Positions 25,439-34,889 of a stretch of 64,000 nucleotides of DNA are shown here, piece after piece. The stretch is taken from assembly GCA_027487485.1 (NCBI GenBank), contig JAIYDN010000019.1:62001-126000 (forward strand), written 5' to 3'. A program made the position numbers and the translations under genes. The stretch is from Planctomycetaceae bacterium (GTDB lineage: Bacteria > Planctomycetota > Planctomycetia > Pirellulales > Pirellulaceae). The notes beneath the pieces were generated by a model. It saw only the letters and a list, made by a program, of their open reading frames with translations, had not been told where the DNA came from and made no database searches. The first letter of the stretch is position 1, and the number at the start of each line of letters is the position of its first letter.

Positions 25439-26377
25439 CTAGCGCCCCAGTCTTTCATCAGGCAAAACCTTCATTTTGATTCGATTCAATCTTTGCATAT
25501 TGCCGAGATCACCGATCTCGTTCTTCGGAACATTACGCAGCACTTCCATCTGCCCCAGATGAAGTCCGCAGACATCTGCTGCACCCAAGAGCCTTTCACA
25601 CCATTTCCAAAATGGATCATCAAGCGATTCTTGAGTATTCAGCCACTGGAGCACGGATGCACGTTGCGTTTCAACAAGTCCCAGCTTCCGTTGAAACTGC
25701 AGCAATATCTGCAATCTTCGAGAGCGATGCCGATTCGCTTCCACCAAAACCTTATCCTGTGCCAGCTTATCCGTTTGTTCCGTCGTCAACATGGACCGTA
25801 GTACTTTGCGCCAAATCTCGTTGGCATCACCTCCTGGTGAATTGATTTGATTTGCATAGCCATACACATTTTGCTGTATTTGCTGAAACTGCTCGATGGT
25901 CATTTTCGAATCGAACTCGCTCAAGAGAGTTTCGATTTTGGCGTGGATCTGTTGTATGTCGATCTCGATCGCGTTTTCGACCTTCAGCTTTTGTTCTTCC
26001 GACAATCCACAAATCTGCTCGATGCGATCTAGCTCACGACGAATACTCTCTCGTTTCATTTTTTGAAAAGCATTTTCGGAACCACCCAATGCACCGAAGA
26101 GTGACTCCCGCAACATCTGCCGGTTCATGCGAGGGAATGCCCCTTGCCCCCACATTTCTTCACCGTCAGTTTCCTCTTCGGCTTCTTCGAACTCAACGAC
26201 ATTGATTTGTTTGGCAGCCCGCTGCGCCAACGCGATGGACGGAACCAGAAAAACGGTGGCAGCCATGACAACCATCAGACAAGGGAACGCCAAGACACTC
26301 GACATCGAGTCCTTGATTTGCACCACCGATTCGCTTGCTTGGCAATCCCCGATTTCGTTCCGATTACTTGGGTACAT
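25439..26377 (-). CDS. Exported helical protein with LTxxQ-like motifs (paralogue 1)
   Basis: A 312-residue protein of no family I can name. A signal peptide core (LAFPCLMVVMAATVFLVPSIALAQ) follows a 24-residue lead; the in-frame ATG at about 26305 (MSSVLAF) may be the real start. After an acidic segment (FEEAEEETDGEE) the protein is long and helical with LTxxQ-like motifs (CGLSEEQKLKVENAIEIDIQ, LTTEQTDKLAQ, LVETQRASVLQ) like those of Spy/CpxP periplasmic proteins. The same pattern appears in the protein at 26364-27317. If the 26377 start is used, it overlaps that gene by 14 bases. Confidence 0.7.
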   Translation of the reverse strand: MYPSNRNEIGDCQASESVVQIKDSMSSVLAFPCLMVVMAATVFLVPSIALAQRAAKQINVVEFEEAEEETDGEEMWGQGAFPRMNRQMLRESLFGALGGSENAFQKMKRESIRRELDRIEQICGLSEEQKLKVENAIEIDIQQIHAKIETLLSEFDSKMTIEQFQQIQQNVYGYANQINSPGGDANEIWRKVLRSMLTTEQTDKLAQDKVLVEANRHRSRRLQILLQFQRKLGLVETQRASVLQWLNTQESLDDPFWKWCERLLGAADVCGLHLGQMEVLRNVPKNEIGDLGNMQRLNRIKMKVLPDERLGR

Positions 26378-27317
26378 TCAAGAAATCCTCCACCGGATCA
26401 GCCGATTGCAGAGCGTCTCGAATTCTTGCTCGACCGTCCTGTTCGCCTTCAACCTTTGCACCGATCGCGATGGACTCCGAGCTCGCTACCGTCCCGATTA
26501 TCAATCGACTGTCCAACGCGACACTGGGTGAATCGGCCGAAACACGGAATGAAGAAAACATGGCTTGGTTCTCTCGCGAGGCTAGTGCTGCTTGCTGAGA
26601 ATCGGTAAGAATCGACTCTATCCATCGAAGTCGTATCTCGGGGTGCAACGCGGTATTCGTAAATGTTGCTTCCATCGACCGGTACCACCGATCTCGCCAT
26701 TCTCGGTTCAAAACCTCTTCAATGCGTTGCATTTGAGAAGAAGTCAGCTGAAGCTTGGGTTCAAGAGCATCCAAGACTCTGCTAACGAGCGCTTGCTTTC
26801 GATATTGCATTCGCGATACGAGCTCTTTCTCATACTCCGCCAGTTGCTCCGGTGGAGCGCTGGATTGAAGCCAGCCTTTCACAAGCCGTTCTGCCAAGGT
26901 ATCGAGATCTACAATTCCAAACATTTGCTGCTGAGTACATTTGGAAATGGATGCACTTGACTTAGCCTGCCAATCCCGTTCGGCGCTATCAACCATCATT
27001 TGCTTTTGCTCAGTCGTTAACTTGCAAACCGCATCGACAACATTCAGTTCGTTTTGAATCAACCCACGCATCAATTGCAATAAGCTAACCTTGAGCTTGT
27101 CCTGGTTTAGCAAATTGGGATCGGCCTGTGCAACATCTTCCAGGACCGTCACATCCCCATCCTGCTCCAACAAAACACGAGGAGCCGGAATGGGTGGAAC
27201 AGCTTCTTCCTTGGGGGGCTGCCCCAATAAGAAATCTTGCCCTGCAAGAAAGAAAAGAGGCATACTCAAAAGCAAGATCCAAAGGCGCCCATGCAACAAG
27301 TCACATGGGACGATCAT
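26364..27317 (-). CDS. Exported helical protein with LTxxQ-like motifs (paralogue 2)
   Basis: A 317-residue protein with a signal peptide (LWILLLSMPLFFLAGQDFLLGQ), then helices with CKLTTEQKQMMVDSAERDWQ, LTSSQMQRIEEVLNREWRDRW and LTDSQQAALASRE. The first of these aligns with CGLSEEQKLKVENAIEIDIQ in the next gene, so the two are probably ancient tandem duplicates. LTxxQ helices are known from Spy/CpxP chaperones and metal sensors; function here is inference. Its ATG overlaps the TGA of the large DUF4175-like gene by four bases (27314-27317). Confidence 0.7.
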   Translation of the reverse strand: MIVPCDLLHGRLWILLLSMPLFFLAGQDFLLGQPPKEEAVPPIPAPRVLLEQDGDVTVLEDVAQADPNLLNQDKLKVSLLQLMRGLIQNELNVVDAVCKLTTEQKQMMVDSAERDWQAKSSASISKCTQQQMFGIVDLDTLAERLVKGWLQSSAPPEQLAEYEKELVSRMQYRKQALVSRVLDALEPKLQLTSSQMQRIEEVLNREWRDRWYRSMEATFTNTALHPEIRLRWIESILTDSQQAALASRENQAMFSSFRVSADSPSVALDSRLIIGTVASSESIAIGAKVEGEQDGRARIRDALQSADPVEDFLNVPK

Positions 27318-30300
27318 GGCAACGCCTTGCGTTCTAGCTTTTCGAAGTATTGATCCAAGCCCTGACGGTACTCTTCCGGAAAACTGGTACCAGATGTTCC
27401 TGTGGATTGCTGAACCCCGTGATCCTCTCGATTTTCTTTTTCATTGATACCTGGCCCCAACAAAGCGATAGCAGCGTCTTGAGTATCTCCGCCGCCAGAA
27501 CCGCCTCCAGGAGAAGCCCCGCCGCCACCGCCACCCTTGGGGTTGATGCGCTTGCTCTTCAGCAGCAGTTCAATCACCTCGGTTTGAGCTGCGATGGCAA
27601 GCTTCCCCGTGTCAGGACGTTTCAGAATTTCAGCAGCGTCCAACATGGCCAGATCCACTTCTTGCATGAGCTCGATCTCTTTGATGAACTCGGCTTGCGC
27701 GTCGGGCAAGGCGATAATCTTTGTTCGAACAATCGCAATGCGTTCCTCCAATACCATCTGCGATTCTGCGAGCTCATTTGCCATCTTCGAGTATTGCTCA
27801 GGTTCCGAGACCGTCTTCGCTTGCTCGGCAACCCGGGTTCGATCTCGCAAGTTCATTTCCGCTTCTAAGATCTGCATCACTTCTAAAATGATCGACGGAG
27901 GAAGGGAGCTCTTATTCTTGCCTCCCTTGCATTCCCCTTTGCAAGCAGGGTCCACCAAGTCTTCTGCCCAGCGGTCCAAAGTATCCGACCAATACTCTGC
28001 CTCGGAGATGGCAATCCCCTGAGCGACTGCGATACGTTCTGAAAGCGTGCGAATGCCTCCCAACACGTCGACGGTTCGCATCTCATCCAACACACTTTGG
28101 AATTTGACCATGGGTCTGCGTTCATGAAACGCTTCGAGATCGTCGAGAATCACACTTACGGTATCGAGCGCTTTTTCCTCGCGCCCCTTTAGCTCAGCGA
28201 TGCGATTTTGTTGCTCGCTTTTTAACCTTAGCAATTTGGAACCAAACGCTTGTTCCACTTCAAGCGAAGTTGCATCGGCGATCTGAATTTGCTCTCGGGA
28301 CGCAGCCTTCAAGCGCTTCACAAGAGTACTACCTTCAAGGTTGGCCATCAGCTTGTTCATTTCCTCTGCGATCTTGTCGAACTCTGCCAGCAGATCTTCT
28401 TGCTTTCGAACGGCCTCTTCCACTTTGTTTTCTTCCGGGGCAGTCGCCTGATCGCTGGGTGATTGCGGTTTGCCCATCACGGTGGTTGATGGCAATCGCA
28501 GGGCAGCAGCGGGGCTTTTGCCTTCTTGCTGGGGCTTTCCGTCGGAAGCAATCGCGGGTTGTTGCGACGACTCTTGATCCGAAATGGTCGGGACGGGCGG
28601 CGTTTCTGGCTTGGGCTCGTTATTGGGTTCGGAGCCAGCGGTCGCTTGCGATTGATCGCGATTCACGCCTGCGGCAGGATTTTGCTGGCCCGGCGAGGCA
28701 GCCGCAGCTTTGACCAACTTTTTCTCATCCTTGGCTTGTTTCAGCAACTCGGCCACGGATGGCATTCGATTCGAGGCGATGTCCTTCAAGACTTGTTGCA
28801 TTTCGGCCCATTTTTCCAAATGCCCTACCCCAATCGCCTGGTTACGAGCTGCTTGCCGAAGAAGGTCCTCCCCCTTGCTGGTCAAGTTGTTCAACCGGCG
28901 TCCGTTGGCTTGTTCCGCAGACGCTTGCTGCTCAATTTTTCGGCGTGTGTCTTCTTGGTTCAACTCCTCTTCGGGCAAGTCACGGATCTTTTTGTTTCCG
29001 GCAAGCAATTGCAATTCACGGTCTCTTACTTCCAGTGCTTCGCGTTGCCATTTATTGATCTGTTCCAAAATCCACGCGGCGTGATCGTCAGGATTCAAGA
29101 CGTACAACAAATGAGGCGACGAATAAACACGTCCTCGATCGGGCAAATAGTCTTCTGCGAACAAGCGAACTTCGATCGGTTGCGACGGTATCTTTAGCGT
29201 GGTCGCTTGGAATGTGGCCAGACCATCCAGCGACTCCGCGTTCGGATTGCCGGCAGCCAACATCATTTCTCCAGAAACAGGGGTCGCCGTCTCGAACCCC
29301 TCGGCCGTCTTCCATTCCATCCCAATGTGTTTCACTCCAAAATCATCGAGCGACCGAACCGTGAAGGGAAGCTGTTCCGAGTCCAAAAGAACTCGAGAAC
29401 GAGGCAAGCCGTCGCAATAAACCGACGGTGGCTCGTCCTCGCGAACGTTAACATTCAAAACAAATGGCACCTTCGCTTGTAGCCCAAAGACATCCGTCCA
29501 TTTCAAATTCAGAGCCGTCGATAAATCGAACGCTCCACATTCCACTTGAAAGGAATCCTTCGAAACCAACGCTTTTGTTTCATTCAGAAAAGCGTCCTCC
29601 AAATTGCTGGATGTATCCCCTTTCAAAACGAGCTTGGATCCTCGCACCATGGTGACACCACCCCCTCGTACGTCTTTTTCCGTGCCTTCACTGCGACCTA
29701 AGTAGGCGGGAAGTAGCACGGTGCCGATCAATGCCTCCAGTTCAGGACGCAACTTGGGTTCAATCACAATACTTGGGGTCGCATCACCTACTTGAAGGTC
29801 TAGCTTCCCCTGGCTGATCTGCGGTGGGATATCGAATGCATAAGCCTGATCGGATAGAGAACTCTCTAGTTTGGTTTGCGTCCCAATCGAAGCAGAAGCC
29901 GTCGATGGGTTCCATTCGGAATTAGGTGCAAGCTTGATTGCGATTGGGAAAGCTTCTCCATGAGGCACAATCACCTTGCTCGGAACATCATCCAGGGCAG
30001 CAAACGTATATCTTTCAATCTGAGATAACGGGGACGAGAAGCGAGCCCACGCATTTTTAGCCGCCGCTGGAAAAATCATGCCGAGCGAAACAGCAATCGC
30101 AACCCCGGTTGCAGCAACCACGGAGAAGCCGCGATGGAAGGACTGAGGTGTCGCAACCAACAAATCCTTTTTGGAAGATTCTGCAGCAACTTGCTCCAGT
30201 GCGGCGCGGCAAAGAGCTGGGGATCGCTTTTGTTCCGAAGTGCTGCTGGACAATTCAATGGCACCCAGCAACGAATCTCCGACTGCGGGCATTTTCTTAC

Positions 30301-30598
30301 CTAAGAGTTTTGCTATCGATTCCGAAGATCGCACACCGAGCACCCAGCGTTGGAACCACAGGGGAATCGTCGCGACCCCCATGGTGGATGCTAGCAAGAC
30401 CGCTGCGCGAACCCAAGCGGGCGAATCGAAGAGACGATCCAACACGAACACAGCAAAGAACCCGAAGAATATTGCAAAGATCGCGATCGCAAACGACTCC
30501 AGCATCTTGATCGACCAGACACGTTTTTGAAACGCCCCAAGTTGACGTTGCAACCCCTCCGGAATCGCAATGCTTTGATTCGATTGTGTTTCACTCAT
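27314..30598 (-). CDS. Large membrane-anchored DUF4175-like protein
   Basis: A 1094-residue protein. Two transmembrane segments lie near residues 33-57 and 63-82 (SFAIAIFAIFFGFFAVFVLD, VRAAVLLASTMGVATIPLWF) and a third near 158-178 (VVAATGVAIAVSLGMIFPAA). A large periplasmic part has Ig-like strands (VPHGEAFPIAIKLAPNSEW, FTVRSLDDFGVKHIGMEWKT), then a long Gln/Glu-rich coiled coil and a Gly-rich tail (GGGGGGASPGGGSGGG). The DUF4175 resemblance is from memory. The start is the ATG at 30598 because AGGAGGGG lies 11 bases upstream; a longer frame to 30892 would cross the divergent promoter region. First gene of the operon running down to 21290. Confidence 0.75.
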   Translation of the reverse strand: MSETQSNQSIAIPEGLQRQLGAFQKRVWSIKMLESFAIAIFAIFFGFFAVFVLDRLFDSPAWVRAAVLLASTMGVATIPLWFQRWVLGVRSSESIAKLLGKKMPAVGDSLLGAIELSSSTSEQKRSPALCRAALEQVAAESSKKDLLVATPQSFHRGFSVVAATGVAIAVSLGMIFPAAAKNAWARFSSPLSQIERYTFAALDDVPSKVIVPHGEAFPIAIKLAPNSEWNPSTASASIGTQTKLESSLSDQAYAFDIPPQISQGKLDLQVGDATPSIVIEPKLRPELEALIGTVLLPAYLGRSEGTEKDVRGGGVTMVRGSKLVLKGDTSSNLEDAFLNETKALVSKDSFQVECGAFDLSTALNLKWTDVFGLQAKVPFVLNVNVREDEPPSVYCDGLPRSRVLLDSEQLPFTVRSLDDFGVKHIGMEWKTAEGFETATPVSGEMMLAAGNPNAESLDGLATFQATTLKIPSQPIEVRLFAEDYLPDRGRVYSSPHLLYVLNPDDHAAWILEQINKWQREALEVRDRELQLLAGNKKIRDLPEEELNQEDTRRKIEQQASAEQANGRRLNNLTSKGEDLLRQAARNQAIGVGHLEKWAEMQQVLKDIASNRMPSVAELLKQAKDEKKLVKAAAASPGQQNPAAGVNRDQSQATAGSEPNNEPKPETPPVPTISDQESSQQPAIASDGKPQQEGKSPAAALRLPSTTVMGKPQSPSDQATAPEENKVEEAVRKQEDLLAEFDKIAEEMNKLMANLEGSTLVKRLKAASREQIQIADATSLEVEQAFGSKLLRLKSEQQNRIAELKGREEKALDTVSVILDDLEAFHERRPMVKFQSVLDEMRTVDVLGGIRTLSERIAVAQGIAISEAEYWSDTLDRWAEDLVDPACKGECKGGKNKSSLPPSIILEVMQILEAEMNLRDRTRVAEQAKTVSEPEQYSKMANELAESQMVLEERIAIVRTKIIALPDAQAEFIKEIELMQEVDLAMLDAAEILKRPDTGKLAIAAQTEVIELLLKSKRINPKGGGGGGASPGGGSGGGDTQDAAIALLGPGINEKENREDHGVQQSTGTSGTSFPEEYRQGLDQYFEKLERKALP

Positions 30599-30885
30599 GG
30601 TATTTCCTAACCCCTCCTGCGATTCCCCAAAAACTGATCCTTCCAGTATACGGCGAGTCAGCATCTGTTCACAATGAAATGACCATTTTCCCAGCTGTCT
30701 AACTGAGGATTTCTTGCAAAATTGTGTTGGAGCGTAGAAAAACGAGGCTGGCATGACCGGTCGTGTCAAGCATGTGTGCGATGAATTGATTAACTCAGCA
30801 ACGACCACTCGCCGACACGATATCAGGCAGACGCAAGTGGTTGGTGCATTTTGATCACCAGCAGGCCCCAAAGGAAAAGCGGTAC
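30599..30885. promoter_or_regulatory. Divergent intergenic region, likely promoter of the five-gene envelope operon
   Basis: This 287-base gap separates the minus-strand DUF4175-like gene (start 30598) from the plus-strand gene at 30886. AGGAGGGG on the minus strand, just upstream of 30598, is a clear ribosome binding site. No perfect -35/-10 pair stands out on either strand. The promoter call is by position only. Confidence 0.4.
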
Positions 30886-31209
30886 ATGGCAAAGTTCTAC
30901 GTTCAAAGTGGTTCGCTTCGTGGCATCGTCGATTGTTTCGACTCCGAATGCGCAGGTGTCTGGGCGGTCAATCGTGTCATGGACCGAATTGCATCGTTGC
31001 CAGCAACCGATGCTCCCATGGACGACGATCAACCATGGGAAGAAGAACACGATATTGGCATGTTTGCTCTCGAGGACTCGATCCGAATCAGTGAGAAGGG
31101 CTTTGATCGAGACGATTGCGAAGTTCTAGACACTCACATGGCTTTTGTTCATTGGCATCAACTGAAAAAAGCGATTGATGCAATGCATCAGCAATGGGAC
31201 GAAATGTAA
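30886..31209 (+). CDS. Conserved-looking hypothetical protein
   Basis: A 107-residue cytoplasmic protein: MAKFYVQSGSLRGIVDCFDS, then VWAVNRVMDRIASLP, an acidic DDDQPWEEEHD stretch, and MFALEDSIRISEKGF. It has no signal peptide or membrane segment and I recognise no named family. The mixed alpha/beta pattern and good codon flow argue for a real gene. AAAGGAAAAG precedes the ATG at 30886; an upstream TTG at 30841 in the same frame is less likely. It is divergent from the envelope operon. Confidence 0.6.
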   Translation: MAKFYVQSGSLRGIVDCFDSECAGVWAVNRVMDRIASLPATDAPMDDDQPWEEEHDIGMFALEDSIRISEKGFDRDDCEVLDTHMAFVHWHQLKKAIDAMHQQWDEM

Positions 31210-31535
31210 TCGATTCAATTCGTTCCTTGGACGAATTTCTACACCCCTGTACCAAAAGGTCTTCGGCGACCAAGTCAGGGGTTCGATCCTGGCAACTTCC
31301 AAGATGCCAACCGCGAAGAGTGCCTTTTGAAGTTGTGCAGCGTCGCTTGCAGTCTTACAGAACGAAATGGTACTCGTATTCGAACCACGTCAAGTTCGAA
31401 CCACATCGTCGAGTACGAGCACGAAAGACTATGTTGCCCACGCGGCTACAAGAGTTGGCATTCCGATTTGCACAACATCCAAACTAGCATCAGACGCTTA
31501 AACGGGATGCCCATGAATCAACGATCTTCGGGGCT
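31210..31535. other. Gene-free stretch with degenerate repeats
   Basis: No gene was recognised. TACTCG (31371-31376) pairs with CGAGTA (31410-31415) around two TTCGAACC-like blocks, and GAGTACGAGCACGA (31411-31424) resembles the GAGCACGAG tract at 921-935. GGGGTTCGATCC near 31278-31289 looks like a tRNA T-loop, but no acceptor stem can be built. The region lies between the convergent genes ending at 31209 and 31536. Confidence 0.5.
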
Positions 31536-32513
31536 CTATTTCCCTTCCATCGCAGGGAACATTTCCCTCGCCATTTGGATGGCTGCTGGGCCTACCAACA
31601 CAACGAAGACCCCAGGAAAGATAAATATAACGAGAGGAAATATCAACTTGACGGCTGTCTTTGCAGCTTTTTCTTCTGCGATTTGTTGTCGCTTGATTCG
31701 CATCGCTTCACTCTGAACGCGAAGTGCCTGGGCCACTCCCGACCCAAACTTATCCGCCTGAATCAAAAGTGAAGCGAGCGTTCTAAGATCCTCAACTCCC
31801 GTTCTGTTTCCAAGCTCTTGGAGCACGGACGCACGGACTCGACCCATTTGCAAATGCAAGGTACTTAACTGGAGCTCATCCGACAGAACGCGATAAGAAT
31901 TTCGCATTTCGTCGGCGACTTTTCTAATACCTTGATCCAGCCCCAAACCGGCCTCAACACTAACCACCAAAAGGTCAAGCGCATCGGGCAAGCCTAGAGT
32001 GATCTGCTTCTTACGATTGGATCGCATCATATCCAAGATGAATTCGGGCAGGAAGAACGCAATACCGGCGCCGAGAACAGAGCGAAGCAGCAGTGCTGGT
32101 GTTAGACCGGTCATTATCAGCGTGACCCCTCCAGCAAGAACCAATCCCGTGACTGCGGCCAAAACCTTGATTGTCAAAAAAATCCCACTAGCGGCTTCGC
32201 TTCGAAAACCTGCTTCAGCCAATCTCATTTTCAGCTTATCACGTTCTTCTTCGGTTTTCGCTTCCATGTGCTTAGAAAGTACCGGAGAAGCCTGCTCTAA
32301 AACCTTCGCGAATTTCTCGACGTTTGACTCCTTAGATTCAGTGCCCTTGCGAAGCGAAACGTTCAGCATTTCTAAACGACTCTCGGCTGCACCTCGACTT
32401 TCACCGCTAAAGTAGTCGACCGCAAACCAAGCAAACGAACCGACCGCAATAAACACGCAAACAATAGCAATCATGGCTAACATGTTGGTATCGAGTGCTG
32501 CGAGAGTCATCAT
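31536..32513 (-). CDS. tadC: Type II secretion system F family protein, TadC-like
   Basis: A 325-residue protein with an N-terminal transmembrane helix (MIAIVCVFIAVGSFAWFAVD), central helices (GIFLTIKVLAAVTGLVLAGG), and the T2SSF domain (LPDALDLLVVSVEAGLGLDQ, SVLQELGNRTGVEDLRTLAS), ending in another membrane segment (LIFPLVIFIFPGVFVVLVGP). It forms the inner-membrane platform of the Tad/Flp pilus with TadB. It follows tadB after 39 bases. Pilin, secretin and TadZ genes are not in the window. Confidence 0.88.
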   Translation of the reverse strand: MMTLAALDTNMLAMIAIVCVFIAVGSFAWFAVDYFSGESRGAAESRLEMLNVSLRKGTESKESNVEKFAKVLEQASPVLSKHMEAKTEEERDKLKMRLAEAGFRSEAASGIFLTIKVLAAVTGLVLAGGVTLIMTGLTPALLLRSVLGAGIAFFLPEFILDMMRSNRKKQITLGLPDALDLLVVSVEAGLGLDQGIRKVADEMRNSYRVLSDELQLSTLHLQMGRVRASVLQELGNRTGVEDLRTLASLLIQADKFGSGVAQALRVQSEAMRIKRQQIAEEKAAKTAVKLIFPLVIFIFPGVFVVLVGPAAIQMAREMFPAMEGK

Positions 32514-32552
32514 AAACGAGATTCCTTGATTATCCGATTCAATACAAACATG

Positions 32553-33518
32553 CTATACTTTGATGTCGATGATCTTTTTGATCACAAACGCGCCGATCAA
32601 CTGCATCACAATCGCACCGCCAAGCATCCATTGCCCCATTGGGTCAGTGAACAATTTCATGATGTAGTCTCTGTTGGTGAAGAGCATCATCGTGAACAAT
32701 CCTGGTGGCAGTGCCAACAATACGATTCCAGACAATCGACCTTCACCTGTCAGGGCCTGAATCTGCCCTGCCAACCGATAACGCGCACGTACCAATTTGC
32801 CGATTTTGTCAAGAATTTCAGCCAAGTCACCGCCCGTTTGACGCTGCAAAATCACAGCGGTAGCAAAAAACCGAAGATCGAGGTTGGGTATACGAACGGT
32901 CATCGCCTCAAGCGACTGTTCTAAAGAAACCCCCAGGTTTTGCTCTTCGAAACATCGACCGAACTCGCGAGCGAGCGGATCTTGCATTTCTTCAGCAATC
33001 AAGCCAAACCCTGCACCTAAAGAGTGCCCAGCACGAAGGGACCGACTTAGCATCTCCAGCGCTTCTGGTAATTGCGCATTGACACGATTGATTCTCCTCT
33101 TTCGCTTCATGCTGACCCACAGGAAAGGCGTGAAGAAAAGTCCCGCCCCCACCAGTGGCGCGATGAAGAATGGAATCGGTAAAAGCAGTAAACCTACCGT
33201 TCCCGCCAAAGCAAGTCCAACACACAATATGGAGAACTTGCTGGGCGGAAGCTTGACATCCGCCTGTTCCAACATCACTTTGATATTGAACTTTCGATCC
33301 ATCCACTCTTCAAGAAAATTGGTGGATGACACGAGGGGATTCCGAAGAGCAGAAAACTCTTCCTCCCCTCTAACGTCTCCCATTCGGCCTTGAGCAGTTA
33401 ACGTGGCTAGACGATCTTCCGCAATGGACGCTTCGTCTCCTCGCATCAATGTTGCAACGAATCCAACAATGGCGGCAACGCATAACCCTACTGACCCGGC
33501 AACAATTAGTACCAGCAT
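32553..33518 (-). CDS. tadB: Type II secretion system F family protein, TadB-like
   Basis: A 321-residue protein with membrane segments at the N-terminus (VLIVAGSVGLCVAAIVGFVA), centre (LCVGLALAGTVGLLLLPIPF) and C-terminus. The T2SSF domain reads LPEALEMLSRSLRAGHSLGAGF, then GVSLEQSLEAMTVRIPN and LQRQTGGDLAEILDKIGK. Partner of TadC in the inner-membrane platform driven by the CpaF ATPase. It starts three bases after the cpaF stop codon. Confidence 0.88.
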   Translation of the reverse strand: MLVLIVAGSVGLCVAAIVGFVATLMRGDEASIAEDRLATLTAQGRMGDVRGEEEFSALRNPLVSSTNFLEEWMDRKFNIKVMLEQADVKLPPSKFSILCVGLALAGTVGLLLLPIPFFIAPLVGAGLFFTPFLWVSMKRKRRINRVNAQLPEALEMLSRSLRAGHSLGAGFGLIAEEMQDPLAREFGRCFEEQNLGVSLEQSLEAMTVRIPNLDLRFFATAVILQRQTGGDLAEILDKIGKLVRARYRLAGQIQALTGEGRLSGIVLLALPPGLFTMMLFTNRDYIMKLFTDPMGQWMLGGAIVMQLIGAFVIKKIIDIKV

Positions 33519-33521
33519 GTT

Positions 33522-34844
33522 CTAAGCTCGCATCATGATCCGTTGACGGAATGCACTTGCTGGCAAACGTATGCCAGCGGACTCTAGGCGGGGCATAAAC
33601 GAAGGTCTCACTCCGGTCGCCTCAAAATACCCATGGGCTTTTCCATCTTCACCGACACCGTCTTGCACAAACCGGTAGATGTCCTGAAGAACGACCGTAT
33701 CCTGCTCCATCCCCTGCACTTCTGTAATGTTCAAGACCCGTCTCGGTCCACCTTGCAGTCGGTTGGCTTGAATGATGAGATCAACCGCACCAGAAATCTG
33801 CTGTCGAATCGCCTTTACGGGCAAATCGTAGCCCGCCATCATCACCAGCGTTTCCAAACGAGCAATTGCGTCTCGCGGTGAATTGGAGTGGACCGTGGTC
33901 ATCGAACCGTCATGCCCGGTGTTCATGGCCTGAAGCATGTCCAAGGTTTCGCCACCTCGACACTCGCCAATGATGATTCGCTCAGGTCGCATTCGAAGCG
34001 CGTTTCGAACCAGATCCGTAGCCGTGATGGCTCCGGTACCCTCAATGTTAGACGGCCTTGTTTCCAGTCGAACTACGTGTTCTTGTTGTAATTGAAGTTC
34101 GGCAGCATCTTCGATCGTAACCACACGTTGGTCATTCTGAATAAAGCTGCTCAATGTGTTTAGCAGAGTCGTCTTCCCAGAACCGGTCCCCCCGCTAATG
34201 ATGATGTTCAACCGGGCTTTGATACAGCCTTCTAGCAACATCACCATTTCAGGTGTGAACGCTTTGTAATTGAGCAGCCCTTCTAACTTCAAAGGGTTGG
34301 AACCGAATCGACGAATCGACACACAGGCCCCGTCCAGCGCCAGAGGTGGAATGATGGCGTTCACACGAGAACCATCTTCCAATCTCGCATCCACCATCGG
34401 ACACGTTTCGTCAACACGCCTTCCAACTTTGGAAACGATTCGGTCAATAATCTGCATCAAGTGACCGTTGTCGCGAAACTCGACCTCCGTCTTTTCCAAC
34501 TGGCCGCGTCTTTCCACAAAGATGTTCTTCGGGCCGTTGATCAAAATATCGCTGATGGAGGGATCTTTCAGCAACAATTCTAATGGCCCAAGGCCTAGCG
34601 TTTCATCGAGAACTTCTTCAACAATCTTGTCGCGCTCCGAGCGATTGAGAAAGGTATTCTCACTATCGCAAAGATGCTCGACCACCATTCGAATTTCGCG
34701 ACGGAACGAATCTCCCTTAAGATCGCCCACGCGCGACAAATCCAGCTTGTCCACCAAACGCTGGTGCATCCGCCGCTTGATTGCCTCAAACTCTTCTTGC
34801 TTCGATTGGTCAGAAGATCTTGGATTGGGATTGGCTGTCTTCAT
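33522..34844 (-). CDS. cpaF: Tad/Flp pilus assembly ATPase (CpaF/TadA family)
   Basis: A 440-residue hexameric secretion ATPase with Walker [14 protein letters not shown], an Asp-box-like [20 protein letters not shown], Walker [21 protein letters not shown] and the His-box [17 protein letters not shown]. The N-terminal half carries the usual [19 protein letters not shown] and [15 protein letters not shown] segments. It powers pilus assembly from the cytoplasm. The gene lies 45 bases after the HAD phosphatase gene on the same strand. Confidence 0.93.
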   Translation of the reverse strand: MKTANPNPRSSDQSKQEEFEAIKRRMHQRLVDKLDLSRVGDLKGDSFRREIRMVVEHLCDSENTFLNRSERDKIVEEVLDETLGLGPLELLLKDPSISDILINGPKNIFVERRGQLEKTEVEFRDNGHLMQIIDRIVSKVGRRVDETCPMVDARLEDGSRVNAIIPPLALDGACVSIRRFGSNPLKLEGLLNYKAFTPEMVMLLEGCIKARLNIIISGGTGSGKTTLLNTLSSFIQNDQRVVTIEDAAELQLQQEHVVRLETRPSNIEGTGAITATDLVRNALRMRPERIIIGECRGGETLDMLQAMNTGHDGSMTTVHSNSPRDAIARLETLVMMAGYDLPVKAIRQQISGAVDLIIQANRLQGGPRRVLNITEVQGMEQDTVVLQDIYRFVQDGVGEDGKAHGYFEATGVRPSFMPRLESAGIRLPASAFRQRIMMRA

Positions 34845-34889
34845 TGCTTCCTATGCCCCGAATTCGTTCCATCAGTAGTGAATCAATCA

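Noticed and set aside
31259-31310. tRNA-like T-arm (GGGGTTCGATCC) after a GGTC..GACC hairpin
   Set aside because: The T-stem mispairs at its third position and no matching acceptor or anticodon arm could be found upstream, so it is chance similarity or a remote remnant.
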